Positions 20,461 through 30,464 of a stretch of DNA of 64,000 bases are shown here, in pieces. Origin of the DNA: Acarospora socialis. Taxonomy: Eukaryota > Ascomycota > Lecanoromycetes > Acarosporales > Acarosporaceae. The stretch is taken from NCBI GenBank assembly GCA_025617375.2, contig JAMYGW020000005.1, positions 992,001 to 1,056,000 on the forward strand. Direction: 5' to 3'. Numbering within the stretch: position 1 is the first letter of the stretch; each line of letters begins with the position of its first letter. The notes under the pieces were generated by a model. That model was not told where the DNA came from, searched no databases, and worked only from the letters and a program-made list of their open reading frames with translations. Made by a program: the position numbers and the translations under genes.

Positions 20461-22165
20461 TCACTTCGCATACGTCTCCACGAGATCCACGCCCCTCGCC
20501 CTACTCCCCTCATGCGAACCCGAGGGACCCACATGCTGCGGCGGCGGGCTCCGGACAGGCGGAATGGGATCCGCAACCCTCTCCCCCACTGACCCGCCAT
20601 GGAGATCTGGCGGTGTGTGCGCGTGTCCCGCGTCCGACGCCGTGGCAGGCGGATGGTACGCCGTATCGCGGCCAAAGTCCTCGAGTCTCGAATCGTAGCC
20701 AGTATGGTGCGCACTCTGGCCTGGCGGGTTGCTGAGGGTGTATTGTTGGTGCAGCTCGTAGCCTTCGTCTTCGTTGTCGGAGTCTGAGGAGGACCAATAG
20801 CCGTCCGTGCGGCGGGGCTGCGGCATGGGTGGTGCGGAGGCGGGTGGGAAGGGGTTGCGGGGTTCGGGGACGGTGGGGTACGCTGCCGGACGGAAGGGCG
20901 CGGGAAGGGTGTCGTGTTGCCTTCGGCGTTGGGATTGCGAGATTTGCTGTCTGAAGACATTCTCTTCCGGTCTTCCGGTAGCTTCTGGGTCCGCTGTTCC
21001 AGCGGCAGGCGCGTATTGCTCCTCGTCCTCCCTCCCACGCGCACGCAGAGGTTCGATACCTTCGTGGCGTGACACCTCGCGATCCAGGGCGGCGGAGTCA
21101 GGTGCAGCGGGCTCCGTGGCCCAGGTTCGAATCGGGTATGCCCGGCCTTTCCTCCATGGCTCGCTGAGAGGCCCAAAGTACTGTCTGTAGCTGCACCACG
21201 CGACGACGGCGCCCAGGAAGCTGCCGGACAATACGTCGAAGGGGTGGTGTCTTGCGTCCATGATACGCGAGATGGCGATCAGGGCGGCACCGAGGGTGGG
21301 AATGAGTACGACAAAGGTTTTCCACACTTCGCCGCGGTTGTCGAGGACGTGTAGTTTCCCGGCTAGGTAGAGAGAGAGGTAGAAGAGACCGGCCCAAGCA
21401 CCTATAGGGTTCTGCAGTCAGTAAATGCTAAGCCATAGAGTTCGGAGGAGAGCTTACTGCTGCTATGACCGGATGGAAAGCTCCGGAATCCATCTTTCAG
21501 AATCGCATTGTTTGCTTGGGTACAGATTGTACTGTTTGACAACCCAAAGACAGGAGGATCCTCGCTGCCTGGCCTTGGCTGGCACCGAGCGATGAGATCA
21601 GGCCGGGGCTTTCCGGTAGCATTCTTGAGAGCACCAGTAATGACGAACGCGGCACCCGAAGACAGTAGCAGGCCCAAAACACCACAGTTAAGCTCCCAGA
21701 GCCTGTCTTTCATGCGGTATTTGCCTTGTCCGGCTCTCGCACTACCATTTGAAGATGTCTCTCGTGAGAATCGTCCGTCGAGGAGCAAGGAGTAGAGGGC
21801 GATGATGATGGCAGGGCATAAGACGGCGACGAAGGCTACCAGCGCTATGGAAACTCTATCGTGCAAGGTATAGGGGTACTGGAGGGTATAATTGCGTAGG
21901 GAGAAATGCTGGTGGAAGGGTTCGACGGCATCGAGAGCGTAGAAGGCAATGAAAAGGACACTGAACGCGTCTGTCAGTGAAGTCTGGAAACGAGTAGCTC
22001 GTACAGTGAGGAATTACATTATTATCACATAGTCGAGTATGTATCTAGACGTCCATTAGTAGCTGCTTTATGTCGTTGGCACCATGGAATTGCCTACGAT
22101 AAGACGATCCGTTTCGGAAGTCTCTTCTTGGAGAAAGGCAGCTTCTGTGTGATATAACGATCCAT
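20461..22165 (-). CDS. PAP2-family lipid phosphate phosphatase (Dpp1-like) with long C-terminal tail
   Basis: An integral membrane phosphatase of the PAP2 type that removes phosphate from phosphatidic acid or diacylglycerol pyrophosphate. Four exons: 22165-22098, 22044-22018 (only 27 nt), 21960-21458 and 21401-20461, with introns of 53, 57 and 56 bp; 512 residues. The joins yield KRIVLS-YILDYVII-IVLFIAFYALDAVEP, a continuous first membrane segment. All three catalytic motifs are present: KNATGKPRP (KxxxxxxRP), FPSGHSSSAWAG (PSGH) and SRIMDARHHPFDVLSG (SRxxxxxHxxxD). About six membrane segments precede a roughly 230-residue hydrophilic tail rich in Pro, Glu, Arg and Ser, with an acidic SSSDSDNEDEG stretch; yeast Dpp1 (289 residues) has no such tail. 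Confidence 0.9.
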
Positions 22166-22769
22166 TCTGTGTTGCTCGAGCTGAAGTGCAGAGGGCCTCT
22201 TCCCTCATACTGGTCTCAGACGGGATGACTAAGCAACCGATCCTGCCCTGCTACAAGGCCATCCCTTACAAAGCAGTGTTGCTGAACACGTCCAGAGAGA
22301 TTGTAACGACAACAGATGATCGCGACAGTTTTGTACACCAGAATCTATCTTATCTACGAGAAGGAGATCGTCGTGCAGTGGCCTCTTTCGTATTGGCAAC
22401 CTGCTGACTATTCATTAACATTGCCCTAAGTTCACGGCAAGGAGTATGGGCATTGGATTTCTGCTACTTCGAATATCATTCGGATCCTCCAGAACAGAAT
22501 TAACACCAAACTATATCCTGATAGAGTCCGTTAATCAAGAAACCTTCCCAAGACGCCAGCATGCAGAAGCATCAGATATCCTGCCCGGGTATCGAATCAC
22601 AGCGGGCACCACAACCACAACCATAACAGTTACACTACTCACTAAACCTTCCGGCGAACCGTTCTGCGCAACATTGCTGGCGTGTGCTGACAAGTCCCCT
22701 TCCATCGTTTGCGCAGCATCAGTCTTTAGGTACCAGCTGCTCTCCACCCAAGTCGTTTATCCTCGCCTT
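22166..22769. other. intergenic between PAP2 and cutinase genes
   Basis: PAP2 upstream region and cutinase 3' flank. Only short chance frames; nothing repetitive. Confidence 0.45.
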
Positions 22770-23628
22770 TCACAGCGACACTTTGGATTGGACGAAAGCA
22801 GCAGCAGCCCAGGCATTAACCCCATAAGAAAGGTGCGCTCCATCGACAATAGGACTCCCGTAGCAGATGAAGTCTGTCTTGAAGCAGAAAGTCTCGACCT
22901 TCTCGGGAGCAATGTTGGGCAACGGCTGGCCTTTGTCAGGATCACCGAAGAGAACCTAGTATATGATGAGCTTCATCGTTTCCCGCGGTTGTGGTAGCGC
23001 TGTTATTGTGCTTACCACCGCGGCTACTCTGGAGGCCACCGAGGCCGGAATCTGTGCGGCACCAAGATGGACGACCTGCGCTCCTTGACTATAGCAATTG
23101 GCAGTGATGTTAGGCTTAGAGATCAGGTAGCGAGATGAGCAAAGGACTTACCTGTATCCGGACAGTACGATCTGAGTCTGCGGGCATTGACTCGCAGCTT
23201 GTGCAGCTAATGAAGCCAGCTTCGCTCCTCCTGCTACGTCGCCCCCTGACAGATAGCCAAAGATATTCGCGGGATAGTCAACCCCTTGCACCGCGACGTT
23301 CTTGTCGCCGACCAAAGCACTGAGAGCACTGAAAAAGGGTGGCCCAGCTAGAGCCCCAACATTACCACCCTCGACTAGAGTGACAGAAGTGAGCGGACGA
23401 TACACTCACGATGCTTCACGAGCAAACCTTACCAGTGCCTCGGGCGAAGATCACCGTGATTGGTTTGCATTCACCCAATTCATTCCGGGTGTCGGACCAG
23501 TCTTGCCGCTTTGCAATCTCGTTGCTCAACGAGGCCATGGCGTCGAAGCTACGAGTCTGTTCATCATTGATGGGGATCGCAGTAGCCCAAAGGCCACAGA
23601 AGGCGAGGGAGACGATCGAAGACTTCAT
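22770..23628 (-). CDS. secreted cutinase
   Basis: Cutinase hydrolyses ester bonds of plant cutin and other polyesters outside the cell. Four exons: 23628-23433, 23374-23152, 23088-23016 and 22955-22770, with introns of 58, 63 and 60 bp; 225 residues, the usual family size. A signal peptide (MKSSIVSLAFCGLWATA) opens it, then a short pro-region ending KRQ. Conserved blocks are ITVIFARGT, NVGALAGPPFF, VQGVDYPA and QIVLSGYSQGAQVVHLGA. The triad is Ser140 in GYSQG, Asp192 in TDFICYG and His205 in GAHLSYG; the Asp-His spacing of 13 matches known cutinases. Cysteines for the two usual disulfides are present (ECKP, SQCPQ, TFCF, FICYG). The codon for the catalytic Ser is split by intron 2 (AG|T). The reading frame is intact. 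It suggests plant-associated or saprotrophic growth. Confidence 0.95.
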
Positions 23629-25800
23629 CTTGGCGGAAGACTATACGGTAGTCGACGGTTCTGGGCCTGATAGTGGAGGCGAGAGCTTGTCGAGGAGCTG
23701 AGGGATGCGCGAGCTGTCCTGATATTCTCAACAGAGGCAGAGGCGCCTCTTATGGAGGTTCTTGATCGTGTGCCAAGCATGGCCACGACAAGGGCACCCT
23801 TTGCCCCGCATTCCGTCTGTATCCGGTTGAGGCTATCCACTGCAAGCACGGAGGTTCCAAGTTAATGAGACCCTTGTATGTAAATAGCGTTCACGGAGAA
23901 CCCTCCATTGCTGGATTGGCGATACAAAAGGGGCCCCAATCGACCCAGCAAAGAACCACCACATGACCAATGAAAGCTCCAATTTTCTACAGGGGCAAAC
24001 GCGCTCCCCATATCATGCCCTACATGCTTTGCGCACACACGGGCTCGTTAGATTCCGGCTCCGGGAATGGATCTGGGCGACTTTGCGGCTGCCAAATGAG
24101 ACGTTTGAGAAGGACTTGCCCCTTTCACCGGCGGGTGTTTGGAAAGCATGTCGTTAGTGCAGATCTCCCCGCATAGCCAATGCGAGTTGACAGTGGACGA
24201 TCCGGCCGTCACTCTAATCACGGTTAGATCCTGGCCATGAGCGGAACGCCGTCCCAAAGGAATTCGTTATGCCTCCTGGGCTGCGACTTTCTAAACTTGA
24301 GGCATGTGGTTATAGCGCATCATTCGGCAAAGACCACCCTACAACACAGGGCCGGTGAAGAATTAATGCCCATATAACTGTTGGACAGGTGCGCATTTTC
24401 GTTCGCCATTTCGCAAATGCCGTCCGGCCCTGTGGCAATGGCGAATAGAAGACGTGGACCGCTTCGTGGAAACCACTTACCCTGCGTACGCCTAGAGGTA
24501 CCTTACGAGCAATCACTAGCCCGCTTATATGAGCAGTTCAAGTGTCACACAGCCGATCTGAACTTGGATTGACCATGCAAGTGCGAGTCAAACCATAAGG
24601 TATCTCGATCTAGCAGAGAAATAGTCTTGTAGCCTGAGGCCCGCCAGAGAAGATTGCTATTTTTGGCGGCTGTTCCAGCTGCGCAAACAGAACGGTCTCA
24701 TGCTACAGCAGCATATACCTCGGTGCTCATGGAGAACATGGATATGGGGCACGGTGCGTGCTGTCAATGCCTTGAGCGGAAAGCTTATGTGAAACCCATA
24801 ACCGGAAGCAATGAGTGCTGTCCTCTGCTTTGGTGTCCTGATGCATATGACGATGAATTTGGACTACGAAGACTTCGACCCAGCTACCTACTTACTTCGT
24901 ACCTGCTTCCATGCCCTGACATTCTGCCCTAACCATTCAAAGCGATTCGGATGGCAGCATCCACCAAAGGCATGGAGGTACGTGGCAGTGTTCCTGGAGT
25001 TAGTCCTCAACGAAGTAAGCAGTCCTCGCACCAGTTTGCTTGATCAGGCGCCTGCCGCCGCGTAAGCAGTTGACCATGTCTAAGCCCAACGGAAAGCTTG
25101 CCACTCTGGAGATCTACTCCGGGTTGCCGATTTAGCAGTGCTCGAAGGAGGTCACACGAAGCGGTACAAGATACCGCTAATGCGCTGAACCGCATTGAGA
25201 TACCCGTGAGACGACATAGATCTGACAGCATCTATGCTTTGATATCCATAAAGATCGCTGATGCAGTTGTGATTCTCGACTACCGAACGGCTTCGATTCT
25301 TGTGGGTAGTTCTACCAGTAATCCGAAAGTACGCACGTAGATCAAAGCATTTGATATGGCGGAGTGACACAAGATCGAGGGTAACAACGAGAAAGCACAT
25401 TTAGGTACAATACCTAAGGTACGAGTAGATTAAGGTATCGATGGCTTGCATTAAGACCGCATTAGCGCTTAGATGGGCCATGCATCGTCAAGCCTCGGCA
25501 AGTCGGATGGTGGTCGTTGAACATCTTTCACGGGCTTGAAACAACTTCATCCCAGCTCTATCATCACCGTTCCGCTTCATCTACGAGTACTCGTAGTCTT
25601 GTTCCTACCACTTCTTTCACTCGGCGCCAACTGTATACTCTGCTTAAGCTCCCGCCGCATCACTGAAACTGATCAGTCTACCCCAAACTTCCCCGGACTC
25701 TACATTGTAGCTCTACAACACACGGGGAGGTCCTTCGAAGGGGAAATGCAAGGTTAGTGTTCTGGACCTCGTGCTCAGAGCTAGAAACTCACCACCGTTC
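23629..25800. other. long divergent intergenic, no gene recognised
   Basis: About 2.2 kb between the cutinase (-) and Fat1 (+). Only short frames without protein character on either strand. One copy of the palindrome TACCTAAGGTA is at 25411-25421. The two promoters lie at its ends; the middle could be transposon or gene remnant, which I cannot demonstrate. Confidence 0.45.
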
Positions 25801-27775
25801 ATGACAGTACCTCTTGCGATTGCTGCGCCTGCAGCAGCAGCAGGCCTTGCTTACCTCAACGCGAAAACGGCCTTGGGCAATGACTTGTCCCTCCTCGGTG
25901 CCCTCACCAAGAGTACCATAAACTACCGGATAAGAGAACGCAGAGATCGTGTCAACTTGTTTTATACTCTTGAGGAACATGCTCACGCCCGAAGTACTGC
26001 GAATCACCCGTTCATCGTCTACGAGGGTCGGGAATGGACTTACAAAGAGGTCTACGACGTCGTCCTCAAGTACGGAACATGGTTGAAGACTACCTACAAT
26101 GTTGCCCCGAAGGAGATCGTAGCAATGGATTTCATGAACTCGCCCCAGTTTGGCTTCATATGGCTTGCTCTCTGGAGTCTCGGTGCTCATCCGGCATTCA
26201 TCAACTACAACCTGACTGACAAGCCGCTGTTGCATTGCGTGCGCACCTCAACAGCCCGGCTACTGTTAGTGGATAATGAAGTTCGAAATTTGTTCAGTAA
26301 AGATGTGCTGGATGAATTAGCTTCAACGAGCTTCCGCGATGGCAAAGGGGCCGTTGAGGTTGTGTTCTTCACTCCAGATATCGAATCACAAATTCTCAGA
26401 ACGGAGGGGGTTCGAGAACCAGACTCATCACGATCAGGCGCTATGGGCTACATGATGGCCAATCTCATCTATACTAGTGGCACGACTGGCTTGCCTAAAC
26501 CTGCGATAGTGAGTTGGAGTAAGGGTTGTGTTGGCGGAGCGTTTGTGGGTGGGTGGATGGGTTTTAAGCGGAAAGATCGGTTCTACACGGTACGCATTAA
26601 TCCCATGACTCAGCTGGGACGTGACTGATGTCTGTGTGCAGTGCATGCCATTATACCACTCGTCCGCCGCATTGCTCGGCTTCTGCAACACCCTGTCAAT
26701 AGGCGGCACCCTCGTTATCGGTCACAAATTCTCTACCAGAACCTTCTGGAAGGATGTCCGGGAGTCCAACGCCACCATCATTCAGTACGTCGGGGAAACC
26801 TGCCGATACCTCTTAGCGGCCCCTCCGCAGATCGACCCCGTCACGGGCGAAAACCTAGACAAGAAGCACAAGGTCCGCATTGCATTCGGCAACGGCCTGC
26901 GTCCCGACATCTGGAATCGATTCAAGGAACGCTTCGGCATCGACACCATCGCCGAATTCTACGCCGCCACCGAAGGCCCCTCCGGCGCCTGGAACCTCTC
27001 CTCCAACGACTTCTCCCGGGGCGCCATCGGCCACAACGGGACCCTCGTCAGCGCCCTCCTCGGCCCCCAGATCGCCATCGTCCAGCTCGACTGGGAAACC
27101 GAAGAGCCCTGGCGCGACCCGCAGACGGGCTTCTGCAAAAAGCTCCCGCGCGGCGAGCCCGGCGAACTCCTCTACAAAGTCGACGCCTCCGACGTCTCGG
27201 CCAAGTTCCAGGGCTACTTCAACAACCCGAAAGCCTCGTCGAGAAAGATCATGCGCGACGTCCTCACAAAGGGCGACGCCTGGTTCCGCACCGGCGACGT
27301 CGTGCGCTGGGACCGCGAAGGCCGCTGGTACTTCAACGACCGCATCGGCGACACCTTCCGCTGGAAATCCGAGAACGTCTCGACCAGCGAGGTCGCCGAG
27401 GCCCTCGGCTCCCACCCGCAGATCCACGAGGCCAACGTCTACGGCGTCGAGTTGCCCAACCACGACGGGCGTGCCGGTTGCGCCGCCGTCATCTTCGCTA
27501 CCGGCGCCGACGACGTCTCGCCCGCGCTGCTGGACAGCCTCGCGACGCATGCGGCCAAGTCGTTGCCAAAGTTCGCGGTCCCGCTGTTCTTGCGGGTTAC
27601 GAGGGAGATGCAGGCCACGGGCAATAATAAGCAGCAGAAGCATCTGTTGCGCTTGCAGGGGGTGGAGCCGGGGAAGGTGGGTGGTGATCGGTTGTTTTGG
27701 TTGAAGGGCGGGAGGTATGTGCCGTTTGGGGAGAAGGACTGGGAGGAGTTGAAGGGTGGGAGGGTGAGGCTATGA
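25801..27775 (+). CDS. FAT1: very-long-chain acyl-CoA synthetase / fatty acid transporter Fat1
   Basis: Fat1 couples uptake of long-chain fatty acids with activation to acyl-CoA, at the plasma membrane, ER or peroxisome. Two exons, 25801-26589 and 26642-27775, with a 52 bp intron (GTACGC...GTGCAG), give 640 residues. A hydrophobic N-terminus (MTVPLAIAAPAAAAGLAYL) fits the membrane anchor. The AMP-binding motif LIYTSGTTGLPKP is near residue 223. Downstream are the FATP/VLACS blocks (YVGETCRYLL, FGNGLRPDIWNRF, FYAATEGPSG, WFRTGDVVRWDREGRWYFNDR and DTFRWKSENVST). The C-terminus RVRL is not a canonical peroxisomal signal. Codon use shifts sharply to C-ending codons from about 26,900 to 27,500. 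It is the nearest plus-strand neighbour of the cutinase, whose products it could in principle take up. Confidence 0.93.
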
Positions 27776-28155
27776 GTGCGAGATAGATAGCTGGGTTAGG
27801 GTTCTTCATGGCTTGTATTGGCTAGTCTGGGATGCGTCACTTTGACGGTATAGATCTAGATATTTAAGTGGCTACTATCCACTTACTGTCGGCCTACGTA
27901 CACTCTCGTAGTCGTGCCCCTTTCCTGGCCGTCTGCACGATTACACGGAGAATGGAGTACTATTGGCAGGAAAGGCGGCGTAGCATAGTGCGATATGTCT
28001 TGTTTCTTCTTGTAGTGTCATAAAAGAGTATAGCAATGGTCGGACAATTGCAATGAAATCAACAGTATCGAAAAGATTACACACGCCATACGAAGTAGAG
28101 TCTACTAATCAAATTATATCGGCAACCCCACTCACGCACCCCACATGTCTGACAA
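27776..28155. other. convergent 3' intergenic
   Basis: Between the ends of the Fat1 and RING-protein genes; expected 3' UTRs only. Confidence 0.45.
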
Positions 28156-30153
28156 TCAAGCACGAGCGGCCACCATCTTCTTCAGTCTCGGTGATCGACG
28201 CACTGCCCTTCTTACCGCTCGCACTTCAGCGGCTCTACTTCTCCCACCCATCTGTCTCCCAACCGGTATCTCGACAGCGGCAACCTTCCTCCACCTCGCA
28301 AACGCGTTTTGTATCCCCGCTTGACCATTGTCATCATCTCCAACATCCGGCATCTCCACATCCTGATCTTCCGGCCGGCCGCCCTGGTTCCCACCGTCAT
28401 TGTCGTCGTCATCATTATCCTCTTCCTCACTCTCTTCCTCACTCTCTTCCTCACTCTCTTCCTCACTCTCTTCCTCACTCTCTTCCTCATCCTCGCTCTC
28501 GCTCTCTTCCTCTTCCTCATCATCGCTCTCTTCCTCGTCCTCGTCCGCATTGGGATTATGTCTGGCAGCGTATGCGGCCTCTTCGGCCGCAAGTTCATTT
28601 TCGGCAGCAAAATCCACATGTTGGCCCAGGTCCTCCGCAAAATCGATCATCTGTTCCCACCCCTCCCTATCCATCCACTGCCGCCAAGCCCGCTGCAAGT
28701 ACTCCGGCAGCTGATTGGCTGGGGTGCCATCGGACATCATGTCGAGCGCCTCCTCGTGCCAGTGCGTTTCCTCATACTGCGGCGGGTCGTTGTCTTGATC
28801 GAAGTCGTACAGGAGCCACCAGTGTTCGAAGTGAACTTCGCGGTTCCGCGGGTGGACGGGCCGGCGCAGGTTCGCGTTTTGCGGATTGGTGTCCCAGGTG
28901 GCGAGGATGTTGTCGTAGTAGCGGTCCTGCTCGTCGGCGTAGTCGAGCAGGCGTTGCTGCTCGCGTAGCGCCTTGCGCCGCGCCGGCGCCGGGAACACGT
29001 GCTGCTGCTCAAGCAGGGTGTAGTCGTCGTGCAAGTGTGCCTGGATCATCCGGAAGGCGTGATCCTGCTCGGCATCGGGATCGAAGCCGACGTTGTAGTT
29101 GCCCTCCTCGATGTCGATGTTCAGCTTGGCGTTGAGACGGCCGGCGTCTTTCCGGCACATGGGGCATGGGAAGGAAAATTTGTTTTGCCCCAGTACATCC
29201 CATGCCTGAAAGGCGCAAGTGCTGTGGATCCAGTGCAGGCCGCAAAATTGTAACATGACGGTATCGCCCTCGCCAAAGTCGGCCTCGGTCCCGTCCTCCT
29301 CGTTGTCATGGCGGCCACACATGGCGGCGCATTTCTCTTCCCGGATCTTGGAAATTCCAATCGGCTGCACGTCCAAGGCGCGTTCTATGCGAGGATTCTC
29401 GAAGAGGGCGCCGACATCGCTGATGGTCTGCACATAGACCTGACTGATTTCGTCATTGAACACCAGATAAAGCTGCTTCCACGGCCGCCGAAAGCCGTGT
29501 TGCCGCAGCTGGCGAATCCACCATCCGTCTCTTTCACAATCGTGAATGCCGCAGATTTCGCCAAGCGGATCCTGCCAATCCAATTGATCTCGGTCAAATC
29601 GTTTTTCCAGAAGAACATCTTCCACATGAGTGCCACGGAGAGGGTCCTCGAAACGAGTCTCAGCAACCAGAAGTTCCGCCAGGATCTCGCAGTCAGCGTC
29701 CATCAGCGGGATCATGTCATTCGCCGAGTTGCGTAATCCGAGTGCGGCAGCCTGCCGATCGTAAAGCTTCCGAAAAGGTCGTATGACGAGAGACTGTTTG
29801 GTTTCTGCGTCGATAATGGGAAGGGACCATAATGCCTTCTGCAATCGATCATTTGCAGCGGCATGATTATGCACTTGGGCGAGCTGCCACCTGGCCACGT
29901 TCTGGTAGTGGCATATAGATAACCATCGCTTGAACCAATTATAAGTGTCCGTCCATACCGCAGAGTGCGCGAGATTGCTTCCATCGACTGCGGGCACGCG
30001 GTCAAGCCATTCCTGATCTTCACATAAGAATCGAAAGATGCGGATAGTCGACGAATTAACGGCCTGATGGTTTGCAAAGTCTTCTTCGCGACCATGATAT
30101 CTCAATCGGTCCAGTTCATATTGAATCCCGGCTTGATAATTCATGGCCTCCAT
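28156..30153 (-). CDS. RING-like zinc-finger protein with acidic repeat tail
   Basis: I do not recognise a named ortholog. Single exon, 665 residues. The N-terminal roughly 270 residues are globular and unassigned. From about residue 281 a RING-like zinc-binding pattern is visible: CAAMCGRHD, then after a long acidic insert FCGLHWIHSTCAFQAW and FPCPMCRKD, so C..C....C-x2-H-x2-H-x2-C.....C-x2-C. This suggests a possible E3 ubiquitin ligase, though the spacing of the first pair (C-x3-C) is unusual. The C-terminal part is acidic: a DEDEEESDDEEEEESESEDE run leads into perfect SEEE repeats encoded by a 12 bp tandem array, then a DDDDND segment and a basic end (RAVRRSPRLKKMVAARA). Acidic tract plus basic end suggests a nuclear protein; that is inference. 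Confidence 0.8.
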   Translation of the reverse strand: MEAMNYQAGIQYELDRLRYHGREEDFANHQAVNSSTIRIFRFLCEDQEWLDRVPAVDGSNLAHSAVWTDTYNWFKRWLSICHYQNVARWQLAQVHNHAAANDRLQKALWSLPIIDAETKQSLVIRPFRKLYDRQAAALGLRNSANDMIPLMDADCEILAELLVAETRFEDPLRGTHVEDVLLEKRFDRDQLDWQDPLGEICGIHDCERDGWWIRQLRQHGFRRPWKQLYLVFNDEISQVYVQTISDVGALFENPRIERALDVQPIGISKIREEKCAAMCGRHDNEEDGTEADFGEGDTVMLQFCGLHWIHSTCAFQAWDVLGQNKFSFPCPMCRKDAGRLNAKLNIDIEEGNYNVGFDPDAEQDHAFRMIQAHLHDDYTLLEQQHVFPAPARRKALREQQRLLDYADEQDRYYDNILATWDTNPQNANLRRPVHPRNREVHFEHWWLLYDFDQDNDPPQYEETHWHEEALDMMSDGTPANQLPEYLQRAWRQWMDREGWEQMIDFAEDLGQHVDFAAENELAAEEAAYAARHNPNADEDEEESDDEEEEESESEDEEESEEESEEESEEESEEESEEEDNDDDDNDGGNQGGRPEDQDVEMPDVGDDDNGQAGIQNAFARWRKVAAVEIPVGRQMGGRSRAAEVRAVRRAVRRSPRLKKMVAARA
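28420..28489. repeat. 12 bp coding tandem repeat (SEEE units)
   Basis: About six near-perfect copies of CTCTTCCTCACT (plus-strand orientation) encode the (S/E)EEE array of the RING-like protein on the minus strand. The unit is a multiple of three, so copy-number change keeps the frame. Confidence 0.9.
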
Positions 30154-30464
30154 TATGTGATCGAGATTCTATATGGTGACCGTGTGGCGAAGTCACCGTT
30201 CTAGAAGTTTGTTGCACTCACGATGCACACATGAAATCATTAGACGTGCGCAGAATCCATTGAACGTGACCGATACAAACTCTCGAACAAAGACATCTGT
30301 GATATCTTTGGAGGATGTCCTTGAAGGCTTTGTTCTCATACTGTAAGCGACATTCCAGTCGCTTTGACATCACAACGTAAAGCCGAGTAGTTTACCGCTT
30401 TGAATCAGCAGTCCGAAAACATTCAGAGCGTACAGAAATAGTTTTTCATGCTTGTCTTGTCTTT
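30154..30464. other. short intergenic
   Basis: RING-protein gene promoter and gpi17 3' flank, 311 bp. No further feature seen. Confidence 0.45.

Noticed and set aside
21121-21140. GGTTCGAATC, a tRNA T-arm-like string
   Set aside because: It is inside the PAP2 coding exon and has no paired anticodon or acceptor stem around it.
26641-27627. 328-codon Arg-rich frame, plus 274-codon (+) and 262-codon (-) frames over Fat1 exon 2
   Set aside because: Antisense or frame-shifted shadows of Fat1; low-complexity Arg/Pro or Gly/Val composition.
28053-29135. 360- and 219-codon plus-strand frames opposite the RING-like gene
   Set aside because: Composition follows the complement of the acidic repeats (Leu/Phe or Ser/Leu runs); no domain.
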